In this document: in pieces, positions 45,537 through 59,699 of the stretch | How positions within the stretch are numbered: position 1 is the stretch's first letter | How the letters are laid out: the number at the start of each line of letters is the position of its first letter | NCBI GenBank assembly: GCA_963921795.1 | Contig: OY997642.1 | Location: 62,401,909-62,465,908 of the forward strand | From: Nannobrachium achirus | Taxonomy: Eukaryota > Chordata > Actinopteri > Myctophiformes > Myctophidae | Length of the DNA: 64,000 nucleotides | Direction: 5' to 3' | Made by a program: the position numbers and the translations under genes | The notes under the pieces: generated by a model | Databases searched by the model: none | What the model was told of the DNA's origin: nothing | Seen by the model: only the letters and a program-made list of their open reading frames with translations

Positions 45537-46036
45537 GTCAGTGAGGTGCCACACGGCTTTCCCCTGTGCCACCCTCTCATGGCATTAGGACAGTAAATAA
45601 TATACTTATTTATATTGATATAGTTATGTATATTTACTTAGGTATACTGTATATATTTTTGGAGTATTGGTTTCATTAGCAGGCACATGACTTTAACACC
45701 GGTATAATGTTAAATATAAATTTGTACTTTTGACTCACAGGTCCCTGCTCCATCTCTCTCTCAACCAAGGGACCCCTTAGCTAAGGGCTGACATTGACCG
45801 ATGGCAGTAGCCGATATGTATCTGTTGTTGATATTAAGCATACATTTTGTGCTGGCTATGTTGGTGTGTTGGTTATTTGCAGCTTACCAAGCTGTAGATT
45901 CTGAACAGTTATTGATTTTATTTATTTTATTTGTTTCCCTGGCCCAAAAGGGGAAAACCCCAATAACGTGCCTGCCACGATTCTCCACACTCTACTCCAT
46001 GACTTCCTGTTCCTCCTTCCTGGAAGTGAGGAGTAC

Positions 46037-46690
46037 ATGTGGTCACTGCACACATATATGGTCTAGTGGTCACTAAACACACATATGGTTTAGTGGTCAC
46101 TGCACACATATGGTCTAGTGGTCACTGCACACATATGGTCTAGTCGTCACTGCACACATACAGTATGGTCCAGTGGTCACTGCACACATATGGTCCAGTG
46201 GTCACTGCACACATACAGTATGGTCCAGTGGTCACTGCACACATATGGTCCAGTGGTCACTGCACACATATGGCCTAGTGGTCACTGCACACATATGGCC
46301 TAGTGGTCACTGCACACATATGGTCTAGTGGTCACTGCACACATATGGCCTAGTGGTCACTGCACACATATGGTCCAGTGGTCACTGCACACATATATGG
46401 TCTAGTGGTCACTGCACACATATGGTCTAGTGGTCACTGCACACATATATGGTCTAGTGGTCACTGCACACATATGGTCCAGTGGTCACTGCACACATAT
46501 ATGGCCTAGTGGTCACTGCACACATATGGTCCAGTGGTCACTGCACACATATATGGTCTAGTGGTCACTGCACACATATGGTCTAGTGGTCACTGCACAC
46601 ATATATGGCCTAGTGGTCACTGCACACATATGGTCCAGTGGTCACTGCACACATATATGGTCTAGTAGTGGTCACTGCACACATATGGTC
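46037..46690. repeat. 24-26-bp minisatellite
   Basis: Over two dozen units of GTGGTCACTGCACACATATG followed by GTCTA or GCCTA lie head to tail. Variation is mainly ATATATGG against ATATGG and T/C in the last bases, plus a few units with ACAGTATGG. A degraded palindrome copy abuts the right end (46691-46747). Confidence 0.95.
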
Positions 46691-47225
46691 TATTTCACAA
46701 CAAGCCCACAGTGCGACACATTGTGAGCTTGTAGATCTGCCTTTTTTCCCTTTTTTGGGTAGGGAGGAGGGGGCCTAAATGTCAAAACAGCTATGCATGC
46801 TATTAAAAAATTAAATAAATGTAGTCCTACTTTGTAATTTGTGCCTTTTGAATACTTGGAGTATTTACTTTGAGTAAATACTTTGTCAATCAGCGGTTGT
46901 ATTATAGTGGAATGAATCATCTGCATGATGAAGGAATTAATTTCATCAATTTGATTAAAGGAGTCATTGAAGCGTGTGTTGTTTAATGAACTGTTATTGT
47001 TATTGTTTCAACCTCGTGTTTAATTAAGTGTTCTTGTTATCCCTTCAACCTGGTTTGTTTACACACCCTCTAAGGACTACGGCTTCATTAAAAACATATT
47101 CATTTAGGTTGTATTTTTATTACCATGTGTTTTTTAATGAAGCTGTTTGTGTCGCTGCCTGCATGAGTGCATGTAGGCCTACAGATGACATCACTCGCCT
47201 TAAATAAAATAAAAATGATAAAATA

Positions 47226-47776
47226 AAAATAGCAGATATACTGTTACGGCTCGCTCCTCCTCTCCTTCACATACTGGCCCTTCTCACCACCTCCCCCCTC
47301 ACTGACTGCTTCCTGGCTCAGCTCAGCACACCTGCTTCCCCTCACCAATCACCGCACCTGTTCTCCATTCCTCAATCACCAGCTGCCTACAAAGACCCAG
47401 TCTTCTCTGCGCGCGATTGCCAGAGCTTCACCAGTCAAGGTTGGTAAAGTTAGATGCCAGACTTAGCCTTCACAGTTTAGCAGTTAGCATTCGTAATCTC
47501 CTCTTAGTTTTTGCTGTGCGCTGTTTTTTCCTGCTGGACTTTTAGCTAACGCTGTCTCTCATCTCCTTCCCAGTTTTTCCGGACCCTGAGCTGAGCCGAC
47601 AGCGAAGCCATTACTCCCACACCTCCCCCTTTGACTTTTTGTGAATAAATTTGCCCTTGTGGACTTTCACCAACAACTGCCTCCTCCTTTGCTGAGCTTT
47701 TGGGTCAATTTAGACGAGTCTTAACATATACAAGCTCATAGCGCGGTGATATGAGCTTGTAGATCTGCTAATTTTG
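47226..47776. repeat. palindrome-family copy split by a solo LTR
   Basis: The left end AAAATAGCAGATATAC (47226-47241) and the rest, CAAGCTCATAGCGCGGTGAT onward (47731-47776), form one palindrome once the inserted LTR is discounted. Confidence 0.8.
47242..47726. mobile_element. solo LTR (fossil)
   Basis: A 485-bp segment begins TGTTACGG and ends GAGTCTTAACA, and carries AATAAA. It is flanked by the 5-bp repeat TATAC (47237-47241 and 47727-47731). No internal region is present, which is the usual result of recombination between two LTRs. The family is not certain; Ty3/gypsy is plausible. The flanking repeats still match, so it is not very old. Confidence 0.85.
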
Positions 47777-47803
47777 AAAAATCATGATAATTTGTGCAAA
47801 TCT

Positions 47804-47944
<141 letters not shown>

Positions 47945-47996
47945 GGAAGTAAGTAATTAGGCAACAGACGGAGAATACGTTTCTGACGTTTTACTT

Positions 47997-48254
47997 TCAA
48001 ACAAATGCATTAAACAACACAGGTACAAGCACTTCCCTACAGTATATCCCTTCCTCTCTCTTAGGTGGCCGTCCCCGGAGTGGGGCCTGAGCCAGCTCCA
48101 CCGGCTCATCTGGGAATACATGAGCAGGCTTCAGCAGGTCTACTGAAATCCACTCCTTCCTGCCCCCCATGTCCACCACAAAGTTCTTGAGGCCCGCCTC
48201 GAGGACACGGAAGGGCCCATCATAATGCCTGCAGTGGAGAATGGTGGGCATCAT
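47997..48254 (-). mobile_element. Ty3/gypsy LTR-retrotransposon fragment (fossil)
   Basis: The - strand frame matches the C-terminal end of a gypsy-type Pol polyprotein (integrase tail with a VDMGGRKEWISVDLLKPAH motif). Only this end is present. No LTR pair or other Pol domains lie around it. It is a broken remnant. Confidence 0.75.
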
Positions 48255-48429
48255 GACGGATGAATACGTACCCGGCGGCCATCAAGTCCTTCGGGATGTA
48301 GGACTGGGGAAGGCAGTGATGTACTGGAACCGGGGCCAGAACCCTCACAGCATCCTGTAAGGCAAACCGTACAGTCGTCCCCTGCAGGCCTCTGTCTAAC
48401 AGGTCTATTCCTAATCTAATGAGTCAGCA

Positions 48430-49253
48430 CTAACCCATCCATAGAAATGTACTTAGCCTACGGCGTACAGGACTCGTCTAGTATCTAACAAACTTAAAAT
48501 TCCACGGTCACACCTATCTCAATATAGCCTATAGCACCTCATTTATGAACAACCCTATTTGTAATCAAGGACTATAATCACCATGGTTAACGTCCGCTCC
48601 TGTACATAAATGCGTGCCAGTTGTTGCGTTCTCTAGATTTATATGTAAGGTCCCTTTCCTACTTAGACCTAAGGTGTTGTTTTAATTAATTGTTTCAAAG
48701 TAACCATTCAAGTCCTTGATGCACAAACCTTTGTTTTACTCTTGACGTGAACCCAATCAATGGGAAAACATTCCCATAGATGATAATAATAATACAAACT
48801 CTATGAGACTTCTCTTTAAATGCAGGAATTAATAAATGTATTATAGGTAAGCAAGATAGCTTTTAGCGTAATATTCGGGTAAAAGTTGTACAAAATCACA
48901 TAATTGTCCTAAATATACAATGCCAACTTCATAGTTGGATTTCATAGATAACCTCAAATGGATCATACATGTACTGTACCACCACAGAGATACATAGGTG
49001 GATACAACCATACATCCAATTCAAGTTGAAAATGACAGTGTTAGTGCAAAGTTCAATCGATTAATAAAACCTTCCTAAAAACTCACCCTCTGTTTCTATC
49101 CTCCTTTTACCCGATCCAATTTTTAAGCAGAGAGAGAACCTAGGTGGCCAGTCTAATTATCTCCTCCGTAACAACTTATTGATAAGTGAGACAAGAGCTA
49201 AGTCCTACCCTATTTTATCCATAAGCTGGGAGCTCCCTGTCCGAACTATGCTT
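48430..49253. other. gene-free stretch
   Basis: I see no gene, RNA or recognisable repeat. Confidence 0.5.
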
Positions 49254-50027
49254 TTGATTGATTGAAGACTTTATTAGAAGTTTGCATAGGAAAAGGTACA
49301 GTTTCATGACGGTACAGTTCACTGGTACAAGGTCTACTAAAAGGAGATCCATGAAAAGACTAAGCTTATTTCCACAGGAAACCATTAAAGTATCTCATAT
49401 AACATTGAATGACAGACGAATAGAACACAGTACTATGCAGTAGATATGTAAATAAAATAAAAAGAGAGAACAAAAAAAAAAAGAAAACAGTAAGTTTACC
49501 AGTTGCGAACGGCTGCTGCCTGTAAGTGGTTTTTCAGGGCAATTTTAAAGGATGCTAGTGATCCACACTCCTTTATGGCCTTCGGTAAGGGTTTCCACTC
49601 TGGGTTGAAAGTGATCTGTGGCGCTGCCTCTGGTGTTGTAATTATGGACATCCTTAATGTTTATAAAGTATTTTGACAAGTACTTGGGTATCATAGTGGT
49701 GTAGTGTATCTTGTACACCAGGCCCATTGCAAGTTGCTGTACTCTGTCATCTACTCTGAGCCACCCCACTCTTAACTGGTGAGTAGCGGTGAGGTGAGTC
49801 TGATAGGGAAGGTTAAGCAGGACCCTAATTAGTTTATTTTGGGCTGTTTGGAGTTTAGCTTTTAGGGCTTGTGGGGCGTCACAATACCATACGTGGACTC
49901 CGTAGTCAAAGAGGGGCTGGATTATTGCACCAGCTATGGTCTTCAGTGTGTTGAAATTGACCATTGGGGCGATCCTCTGTAGGAAACAAGTTTGTTGGTT
50001 GATTTTATTTATTACTTTAGAAGTCAT
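49254..50027 (-). mobile_element. LINE 3' end (reverse transcriptase C-terminus)
   Basis: The - strand reads INKINQQTCFLQRIAPMVNF, then IIQPLFDYGVHVWYC, LQTAQNKLIRVLLNLPYQTH and NYNTRGSA. These are the conserved end motifs of non-LTR reverse transcriptases of the L2/Rex/jockey type. A frameshift near 49548-49570 separates the last segment (SLASFKIALKNHLQ to a stop at about 49503). The 3' end is an ATAAAGTCTTCAATCAATCA tail. The 5' part is missing, as usual for truncated LINEs. It abuts the inverted-repeat element at 50031. Confidence 0.8.
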
Positions 50028-50812
50028 CTTTGTAGCACTTTATAATGAAGTACCTCGATAAAGGCTAATTAACAGCTAATAAGGCACTTATTAACAATTA
50101 ATTAACTCTTATTCAAACGTTATTAAACCATAATTAACTAGTTAATTATAATTACTAGCCCTTACCCGTTCAAAGATATGAGCTCCAAAATGATGTGCAG
50201 TGTGTGGGTTATGGGATGTGCACTGTGCACACAGTATATGAGGGATGGAAAGTAACTTTAACTGGTGCTTGCATGATGTACTGTAGGAGCATCAATGTAA
50301 GAAACCTGTTTCGTTTAATGGCTACAGAGATACTGTGTCAAGCTAGATGCAGAATAGATAGTAGCTACACCATAAAAATGCTAATATACAGCATATGATT
50401 TGTGAAAGTGACAAACAGGCTTCACAGTTATGTCAGGTGTGTTCATATGCTTATGGTGATGTGATTTCAGATCAATTGCTCCAGCCAATGAGGAGAAACG
50501 CTGTTTCAGACAGACACTCACTCAGACAGACATTCGCAAAATTATAGTATAGATATATGAATTAACAACTAATTAAACACTTATAAGATACTTATTAACC
50601 TTAATATGTGCTTATACATCTTAATAAAGCAATAATAAGGGGGGTAGTGTATTTATGAGATACTTAATTAACAATCGTTATGTGCTTAAAAGTTTCTTGT
50701 TCTATCTTAATTAGTAGTTATAAATGTATTATAATACTATTTAGATGTATAAATGGTTAATAAGACTTAATTAATAATTATTAGTCCCCTTATGGGACTC
50801 AACGGATATTAA

Positions 50813-51065
50813 AGGGCCACTTCACCTCTGGGACAACCCGATCTTATTTTATTGTTGTTTGGGACACGATCAACACAATCCTGAGTTATTTTTTGTGTTC
50901 AATCTGTTTTTTTGAGATATTTTAGTATTTCAGCTTGTATAGTGATGCATTTTGCATCATATGATGCAAAACGCATCACTGATGATGCAAAATGCATGAT
51001 TGTGTTGATCGTGTCCCAAACAACAATAAAATAAGATCGGGTTGTCCCAGAGGTGAAGTGGCCCT
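50813..51065. mobile_element. TTAA-flanked MITE with 70-bp ends
   Basis: AGGGCCACTTCACCTCTGGG and its complement begin inverted repeats of about 70 bases, with TTAA on both outer edges. The centre repeats GATGCAAAATGCATGAT-like palindromes. The flanks GGACTCAACGGATATT are themselves inverted around it. Confidence 0.8.
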
Positions 51066-51089
51066 TTAATATCCGTTGAGTCCTAATAG

Positions 51090-53295
<2,206 letters not shown>

Positions 53296-53299
53296 CTTA

Positions 53300-54030
53300 T
53301 TATGAGATCAATTAACACTAACAAATCCTTAATAAAATCTTTATTATAACAGTATAAACAACAACAAGTCATTATAAGACTTTATTAACACTTTATTGGG
53401 CAATTTAAAGCCACCTATTCTAAAGTGGTAACACATCTATCACTTCAAATATAATCTGCCTAACGATTATGTCACTGGTGGATGAGATTCTGAACTGCCT
53501 GCAGCTCTCCTAAGAGACACAGACCTAGTTGTAAAACGTATATGGATGCATGTTGATGGATGCATAATAAACGTTTGTTGATATTAATAAGACACAGCTC
53601 TATTGTTTAAAAGACTTTATTAAGCATTTATTAACATTTATACGGCACGTTCCCACTTTAGAATATGCAATTTGCGACTCCCTATTTTAAAGTGTTAACA
53701 AATGCTTTATTAAGGTTTTATTGGTGTTAATAACACACATTGCCATTGTTTATTAGGACCTTATTAAGCATTTGTTAATGTTTATACGAAGTGTTCCCAC
53801 TTTAGAATAGGTGGCTGCAGAATGCTTTATTAAAGTGTTAATAAATGCTTTATTAAGGAGTTCTAATGTTAATAACACACTGCTACATTGTTTATTAAGA
53901 TCTTGTTAAGCATTTGTTAACATTTTTAAGACGTGTTCCCACTTTAGTGGTGGCTGCAAAATGTTTAATTAGAGTGTTATTAAATGCTTTATTAAGGTTT
54001 CATTGATGTTAATAACACATAAATTGATTG
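53300..54030. repeat. tandem repeat of about 140 bp
   Basis: Units with TTCCCACTTTAGAATAGGTG, GCTGCA, AAAGTGTTAATAAATGCTTT and TTAATAACACAC recur about five times with divergence. A further unit at 54795-54900 was separated by later insertions. Confidence 0.75.
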
Positions 54031-54364
54031 TTAGATTCATTAAAAACACCCATTTTTTTCTGGTGACTCATATTACTCTCCTAATACGTGAGCAGGCCGA
54101 TAACTTTTTTCATTTATTTTTTATAATTATTTTTTGCATTTCTTTTTTTTTTTTTTTCAAATAATTATTAAAAATAAATTTAAAAAGTTATTGAAAAAAC
54201 ACGGCCTGCTCACATATTGGGAGGGTAATATGAGTCACCAGAAAAAATAATGGGTGTTTATAATGAATCTATCATGGTTAAAATGGAGTTTGAAGTTACA
54301 ATGGATGTGTGTGGAGAGAAAAGCCCATAAGGTGTTTCCCTGTTGAAAGTGGAATATCCCTTTA
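54030..54364. mobile_element. fold-back relative of 55190-55825, truncated at left
   Basis: GATTCATTAAAAACACCCAT and CTCCTAATACGTGAGCAGGC, with their complement on the other side, match the inner arms of the element at 55190. The right end AGTGGAATATCCCTTTAA is present; the left outer arm is missing. Confidence 0.7.
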
Positions 54365-54409
54365 ATAATACACTGTTAAATTGTGAATAAAGACTTTATG
54401 AAGGATTTG

Positions 54410-54789
54410 TTAACACATCGGGTGCCCAGAATTATTCAACATTTAATTTGCAGTCAGGACCGTTTTTTATCAATTCTAAGCCACAGTGTTTGTGTTACGG
54501 CTGGTAGAAGAGGCCGCCGTTTTGAGAAAAAAAGAAAAAAGGAAAAGAATCCGGAGAAAACTGCATTTTTGTGCAGCCGCTAAACAGGAAGTCAACGAGA
54601 CAGACAGCACATCCTGGTGACGTGATTTTGCGCTGCATGTTGGGAAATGGAGTTTGTTTCATCACCGCGGTAGCCAAGGACAGTACAGTACAGTATAGTT
54701 TACTGTACAACACATCAACGCGTCGTTGGGCACTCGTTAACATCAAAGAGATTGGCACGTGGACACCACGTGTCCGTTTAATGTGTTAA
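54410..54789. mobile_element. TTAA-flanked MITE
   Basis: It begins TTAACACATCGGGTGCCCAG and ends TGTCCGTTTAATGTGTTAA. It interrupts a tandem-repeat unit whose uninterrupted version (CATTTGTTAACATTTTTAAG) lies nearby, so TTAA was duplicated. It is related by its ends to 55826-56324. Confidence 0.7.
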
Positions 54790-55189
54790 CGTTTATCCAA
54801 TGTATTCCCACTTTAGAATAGGTGACTGCAAATTGCCTAATAAAGTGTTAATAAAGGCTTAATTAACGACTTGTTGTTGTTTATACTACAGGTTATAATA
54901 AAGATTTAAAGATTATAAATGCACTATTAGGACTCAACGGATATTAAGTTTCCCATAAGGGGACTAATAATTATTAATTAAGTCTTATTAGCCATTTATA
55001 AATCTAAATAGTATTATAATACATTAAATGCACTATTAGGACTCAATGGATATTACGTTTCCCATAAGGGGACTAATAATTATTAATTAAGTCTTATTAG
55101 CCATTTTTTAATCTAAATAGTATTATAATACATGTATAACTATTAAGATAGAACAAGAAACTTATAAGCACATAACGATTGTTAATTAA

Positions 55190-55825
55190 AGGGATATTCC
55201 ACTTTGAGAAAAACATTTGGTCATTTTATCGTCTAATCAGGCTTTTATGAACACCCTGAACAGTTTTTGATTTGCTTGATTCAATATTTAGATATTTGAT
55301 TGAATGTTACCAGGCCCTCCAGGCCCAGGGCCTCTCAACATACACACCCATTGTAACTTCAAACTCCATTTTAACCATCATAGATTAATTAAAAACACCC
55401 ATATTTTTTTCTGGTGACTCAAACCCCTCTCCTAATACGTGAGCAGGCCGTGTTTTTTCGATAACTCTTTTCATTCATTTTTAATAATTCATTTTTGTAT
55501 TTAATGTTTTCAATTTTCCCAAAGAATTATAAAAAATAAATGAAAAAACGTATCGAAAAAACACGGCCTGCTCATGTATTAGAATGGTATTATGAGTCAC
55601 CAAAAAAAATAATGTGTGTTTTTAATGAATCTATCATAGTTAAAATGGAGTTTGAAGTTACAATGGGTGTGTGTGGGGAGAGGCCCAGGAGGAGGAGGGC
55701 CTGGTAACATTTACATCAAATATCTAAATACTGAATCAAACTACTTAAAAACTGTTCAGGGTATCCATAAAAGCCTGATTAGACGATAAAATTACCAAAA
55801 GTTTTTCTGATAGTGGAATATCCCT
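55190..55825. mobile_element. fold-back TTAA element, arms about 300 bp
   Basis: AGGGATATTCCACTTTGAG and its near-complement CAGTGGAATATCCCT are the ends, with TTAA outside each. The arms are largely complementary (for example TCGTCTAATCAGGCTTTTAT). A decayed piece of the family lies at 57945-58063. Confidence 0.85.
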
Positions 55826-56324
55826 TTAACACATCGACTGCCCAACAGGTGGCGCCAGTCATCCCCAATTGCGCCCCAATAGCACTTCCATAGAAGAATA
55901 CAAGGCCCTGTTGCGTCAATGCATGCGTGATGACGTCACTTAGTCACATGAGCGCAGACAGGATGTTATTGTGTAACTTACTGTATGGGCCAGTGTTAAT
56001 CATAGCTGTTCATTGCCGATCAAAATTTGGACATTTTGCCGCAAGCGGACACAGTTTTAGCCATAAAACAAACATCGGAGATAAAGGGCTTTAAAGATGG
56101 GGAAATGCATTGGAGTATACAGAGAAAAACGGCCGTGCGATGCTCTCGGCGTCGACTCGAAGCGACTAGCGGTTAATGGGCTACATCCAGGCGTAGCCCC
56201 GGCCTGACGGTGAGATATAAAGTTAATACTGTAAATACAGTAAACGCGTCCAACGTGTCGTGGGCCTCCAGCGACATCAAAGAGATTGACGCGTGGGCTA
56301 CGTCGGGGGCACCCGGTGTGTTAA
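55826..56324. mobile_element. TTAA-flanked MITE, second in a chain
   Basis: TTAACACATCGACTGCCCAA and GGGGCACCCGGTGTGTTAA are the ends. Its left TTAA is also the right TTAA of the fold-back at 55190, and its right TTAA is the left TTAA of the next element. Confidence 0.75.
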
Positions 56325-56852
56325 AGCTATACTGTGTAAGTTGCTCAACTAGTGGTCAGTAGCGCTATTGCTTTTTTCGGACGTTTTTCGGCCGGAGTCG
56401 TCGCGGACCACCGCCGCGGACCACCGGAGCGGCGCCGCAAACCACCGCGACCGATAGTAATCCGTGGAGGGGTAGAACGCATGGTAGAACGTAATTTTCT
56501 GGCCAGGATTTGTGGATTAAGAGGTTAAAATCCTTCACCATGGTAAACACTGTAGCCAAGCGGAGGCGCTTCCTGGAGACCAGAGCAGATAAGCTGTGAT
56601 TGGCCGGTAGTGTACCATGTGTGCATGATCGGCGATGTGATTGGGCAACGTATACACAACGTATACAGATGATGCAGATTACGTCATTTTGACGCGAAAT
56701 CCCGCCCCTGTCACTGCTAAGAAGAAAACATATAAAGAGAAGGCTTCAGAAGCTGAAAATAACGGAGTGGGTGTTCTAAAACTTTAGCGATTTAACAGTT
56801 AGGACAATTTTAAGATTTGTTTTATGAAAAAAGTTACATGGTACAACTTTAA
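56321..56852. mobile_element. TTAA-flanked MITE, third in a chain
   Basis: TTAAAGCTATACTGTGTAAG and the complement of GTTACATGGTACAACTTTAA match at most positions. TTAA closes both ends. The - strand frame at 56365-56559 is not supported as a gene. Confidence 0.7.
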
Positions 56853-57059
56853 GTATCTCATAAATACGCTACCCCCCTTATTATTGCTTTAATAAGATGT
56901 ATAAGCACATATTAAGGTTAATAAGTATCTTATAAGTGTTTAATTAGTTGTTAATTAATTATAATTAACTAGTTAATTATGGTTTAATAACTAAGTAAAT
57001 AATTAAGCCTTTATTGAGGTTCTTCATTATAAAGTGCTACCAAAGGTCCTTAAATTGTC

Positions 57060-58240
57060 ATTTTAGATACCCTCTACACTTACAATGTATGTTGGTTTGT
57101 TTAGGCTACTGTTGAGAGAGAAAACAATGTTGCACATCATCTGGGGACCCCCCAAAATAATTTGGGGACCCCCCTGGGTCCCGACCCACAGGTTGAGAAC
57201 CACTGGCATAATGCAATAGGTTAAGCCTACCATTCCCCACCTAATTATTAATTAATATGGCTCTTAAAATAATATCACTATATATCACACAAACTATATA
57301 GGCCTAACTTTTGCTTCATCTGAAGCTACAGGCAACCAATTAATTCATTGGCAAAGTATTCTTACAGTAAAATCCTCAAACACGTGACCTTTATTAATTC
57401 TTATTTTTTTAATTTAAATTTAATTTTTTAATATTTTTTTTAATTCTTTTATTTTTTATGGCTTTTATGGCTTTATTTATTGCTTGACTGAGGACAGTAG
57501 ACTGACAGAAAATGGGGAGAGACACGCTGCAAAGGTCGTTGGCGCTTGGACAGGTAGCTCAGCTGGCGCCCTGTGACTTTTATTTTGAAGGTCCTCCGCC
57601 ACGTCCTTTTGGTTGGTTTCATTGACAATGACGGTGAATCAAAGCGAACCATGGAACAAGCCGTCTGTTGCACTTGACTTTGAGTGCAGATGGATAATAG
57701 AACAACGGAACACGGGGGTCAGTGTTCTGTTTTCTGTTTTTGAAGGGAAATTAAGAAAACACAAATGGCTTTAAAGGAAAACAGAGCGTTTTTCAACTTT
57801 GTTCCACCTGATTTCCAATGTTTACAGACATTTAGAAAAACGGTCTATGGTCCTGTTTTCTGATTTTCATTTTAGGTTTAAAAGTAAAACATGGGAATTT
57901 GGCCTTTTCCGAGTTTTATTTTGAAGAGAAAAACAAATTATACCAAATATCTAATATCTAAATCTAAACTGAATCAAACAACTCAAAAACTGTCCTGGGT
58001 GTTCCCAAAAGCTTGATTAGATGATAAAATTACTAAAGGTTTTTTGAAAGTGAAATATCCCTTGAAGAAATAGTTTAAAATTGACAATTCGGCAGCTATT
58101 TTTTATGCAAATTAGAAGGTCAAAAACTAAAAAATTTGCTTGGGAACCATTTTTTTCAGATTCAGCACCCTTGAATTGTGAAAAAATAGACTGGTTCCCA
58201 ACTTTTACCCCAAAATGCCTCTAACAATCACATTTTTCAG
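57060..58240. other. gene-free stretch with repeat relics
   Basis: It holds a hAT-like end (GGTTGAGAACCACTG at about 57192) whose inner sequence is shared with 28881 and 34800. A relic of the 55190 fold-back family lies at 57945-58063. No gene is supported. Confidence 0.5.
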
Positions 58241-58327
58241 AAATTCCACTAGACTACTACGGCATTGTGTCAAAGTCAAGCCAGACAACATATTTCGAGC
58301 TTAACAAGGTACATGCTCCTCAATGTA

Positions 58328-58399
58328 AGGTCCTGCCGAGACTTGAACTCGGATCTCTGGATTCAAAGTCCAAAGTGCTCACCATTGCACCACAGGGCC
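58328..58399 (-). tRNA. tRNA-Gln (anticodon TTG)
   Basis: The - strand has GGCCCTGTGGTGCAATGGT, an anticodon arm GGACTTTGAATCC, GAGTTCAAGTCTCGG, and a closing GGACC plus T. It closely matches vertebrate tRNA-Gln-TTG. The acceptor stem has one C-A mismatch, as in some vertebrate copies. No run of four T follows closely downstream, so its activity is uncertain. Confidence 0.75.
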
Positions 58400-58644
58400 C
58401 CGTTTTGATTACAATATGGGTGTGTTCCCATTTTTGGAAAAAACGTGATGAAATCATGAAGAATAACATTAATTATCAGCAATAAATATGAATAAACCTA
58501 TTGTATGTCAGTTAGGTTACAAACTGTGATCACACTCGAAGGGGAAAGCATGTCGCTTATTACAATGTTGTTAATCTACAGCAGTCTTCACTGAACTACT
58601 ATCTATATGTGAGAGATAGTAGGTTCTAGGTAGTATTCAAACGT

Positions 58645-58716
58645 AGGTTCCACCGAGATTTGAACTTGGATTGCAGGATTCAGAGTCCTGAGTGCTAACC
58701 GTTACACCATGGAACT
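58645..58716 (-). tRNA. tRNA-Gln (anticodon CTG), slightly degraded
   Basis: It has GTTCCATGGTGTAACGGTTA, GGACTCTGAATCC (anticodon CTG) and CAAATCTCGGTGGAACCT. The first base is A where G is expected, and the T stem has one mismatch (CCAAG). It may be weak or a recent pseudogene. Confidence 0.65.
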
Positions 58717-59007
58717 CTGTTTTCAACCAAAAGGGTATGTTTTTATATTCCCGACATAATTTTTAAAGTTGACAAAAGTGATAGGAAAAAATGTAACATG
58801 AATAGAATGGACCAAAAGTTGCAAATATTTGTCATGCATTTTAAAAACAAAAAAAGAAGAAAAATCCACCAACATGCCATTCATCCTACAGTCTCACAAG
58901 TGAACAGTGGTTTGCAGGGACTGATGCCATTTGGAAGTACGGCATTGTGTCAAAGTCAAGCCAGACAACATATTTCGAGCATAACAAGGTACATGCTCCT
59001 CAATGTA

Positions 59008-59068
59008 AGGTCCTGCCGAGACTTGAAGGATTCAAAGTCCAAAGTGCTCACCATTGCACCACAGGGCC
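59008..59068 (-). pseudogene. tRNA-Gln-TTG pseudogene
   Basis: This is the duplicate of 58328-58399 (unit offset about 680 bases). Eleven bases covering the variable loop and the 5' side of the T stem are missing, so it cannot fold as a tRNA. Confidence 0.85.
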
Positions 59069-59308
59069 CCATTTTGATCACAATATGGGTGTGGTCCCTT
59101 TTTAAGAAAAAACTTGATGAAACCATGAAGAATAAGATTAATTATCAGCAATAAATATGAAGAAACCCATCTTATGTCAGTTAGGTTACAAACTGTGATG
59201 TCACTCAAAGGGGACAGGATGTCGCTTATTACAATGTTGTTAATCTACAGCAGTCTTCACTGAACTACTGTCTATATAAGTGAGAGATTGTAGGTAGTAT
59301 TCAAAGTT

Positions 59309-59374
59309 AGGTTCCACTGAGATTTGAACTTGGATCGCAGGAGTCCTGAGTGCTAACCGTTACACCATGGAACC
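59309..59374 (-). pseudogene. tRNA-Gln-CTG pseudogene
   Basis: This is the duplicate of 58645-58716. Six bases of the anticodon loop are deleted (CAGGAGTCCTG remains). The acceptor end GGTTCC is intact here. Confidence 0.85.
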
Positions 59375-59566
59375 CTGTTTTCATCCAGGAGTGTATGTTT
59401 TTATATTCTCCACATCATTTTTAAAGTTGACAAAAGTGATAGGAAAAAAAAGTAACATGAATAGACCAAAAGTTGCAAATATTTGTCACGCATTATAAGC
59501 ACAAAAAAAGAAGAAAAAACCACCAACATGCCAGGCATGTTGTTGTTTTTTTTTTTTTTTTTTTTT

Positions 59567-59645
59567 TTTTGCCAAACAAATGCTCGTAATGGATTCAGCA
59601 TCATGACAAACCCCTAGTTAGACCCCTCACATCCTACTTAAATAT
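59567..59645. repeat. relic of the 16225-16886 fold-back family
   Basis: CCAAACAAATGCTCGTAATG then GGATTCAGCATC and AGTTAGACCCCTCACATCC match one arm of the element at 16225 with changes. Confidence 0.6.
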
Positions 59646-59699
59646 CAACAAAAAGTATTTTTTAGACTGATTAGCGCGAAAAAAACCTTAAGGCCTCCG

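Noticed and set aside
45209-45588. Several long overlapping frames on both strands
   Set aside because: They are readings through a CA/CGCA microsatellite, giving His-Thr, Cys-Val or Ala-Cys runs, with no domain.
46037-46690. Regular repeats as a CRISPR array
   Set aside because: Units are contiguous with no unique spacers, and the sequence is clearly animal.
56365-56559. GC-rich - strand frame
   Set aside because: It lies wholly within a TTAA-flanked MITE and has no domain.
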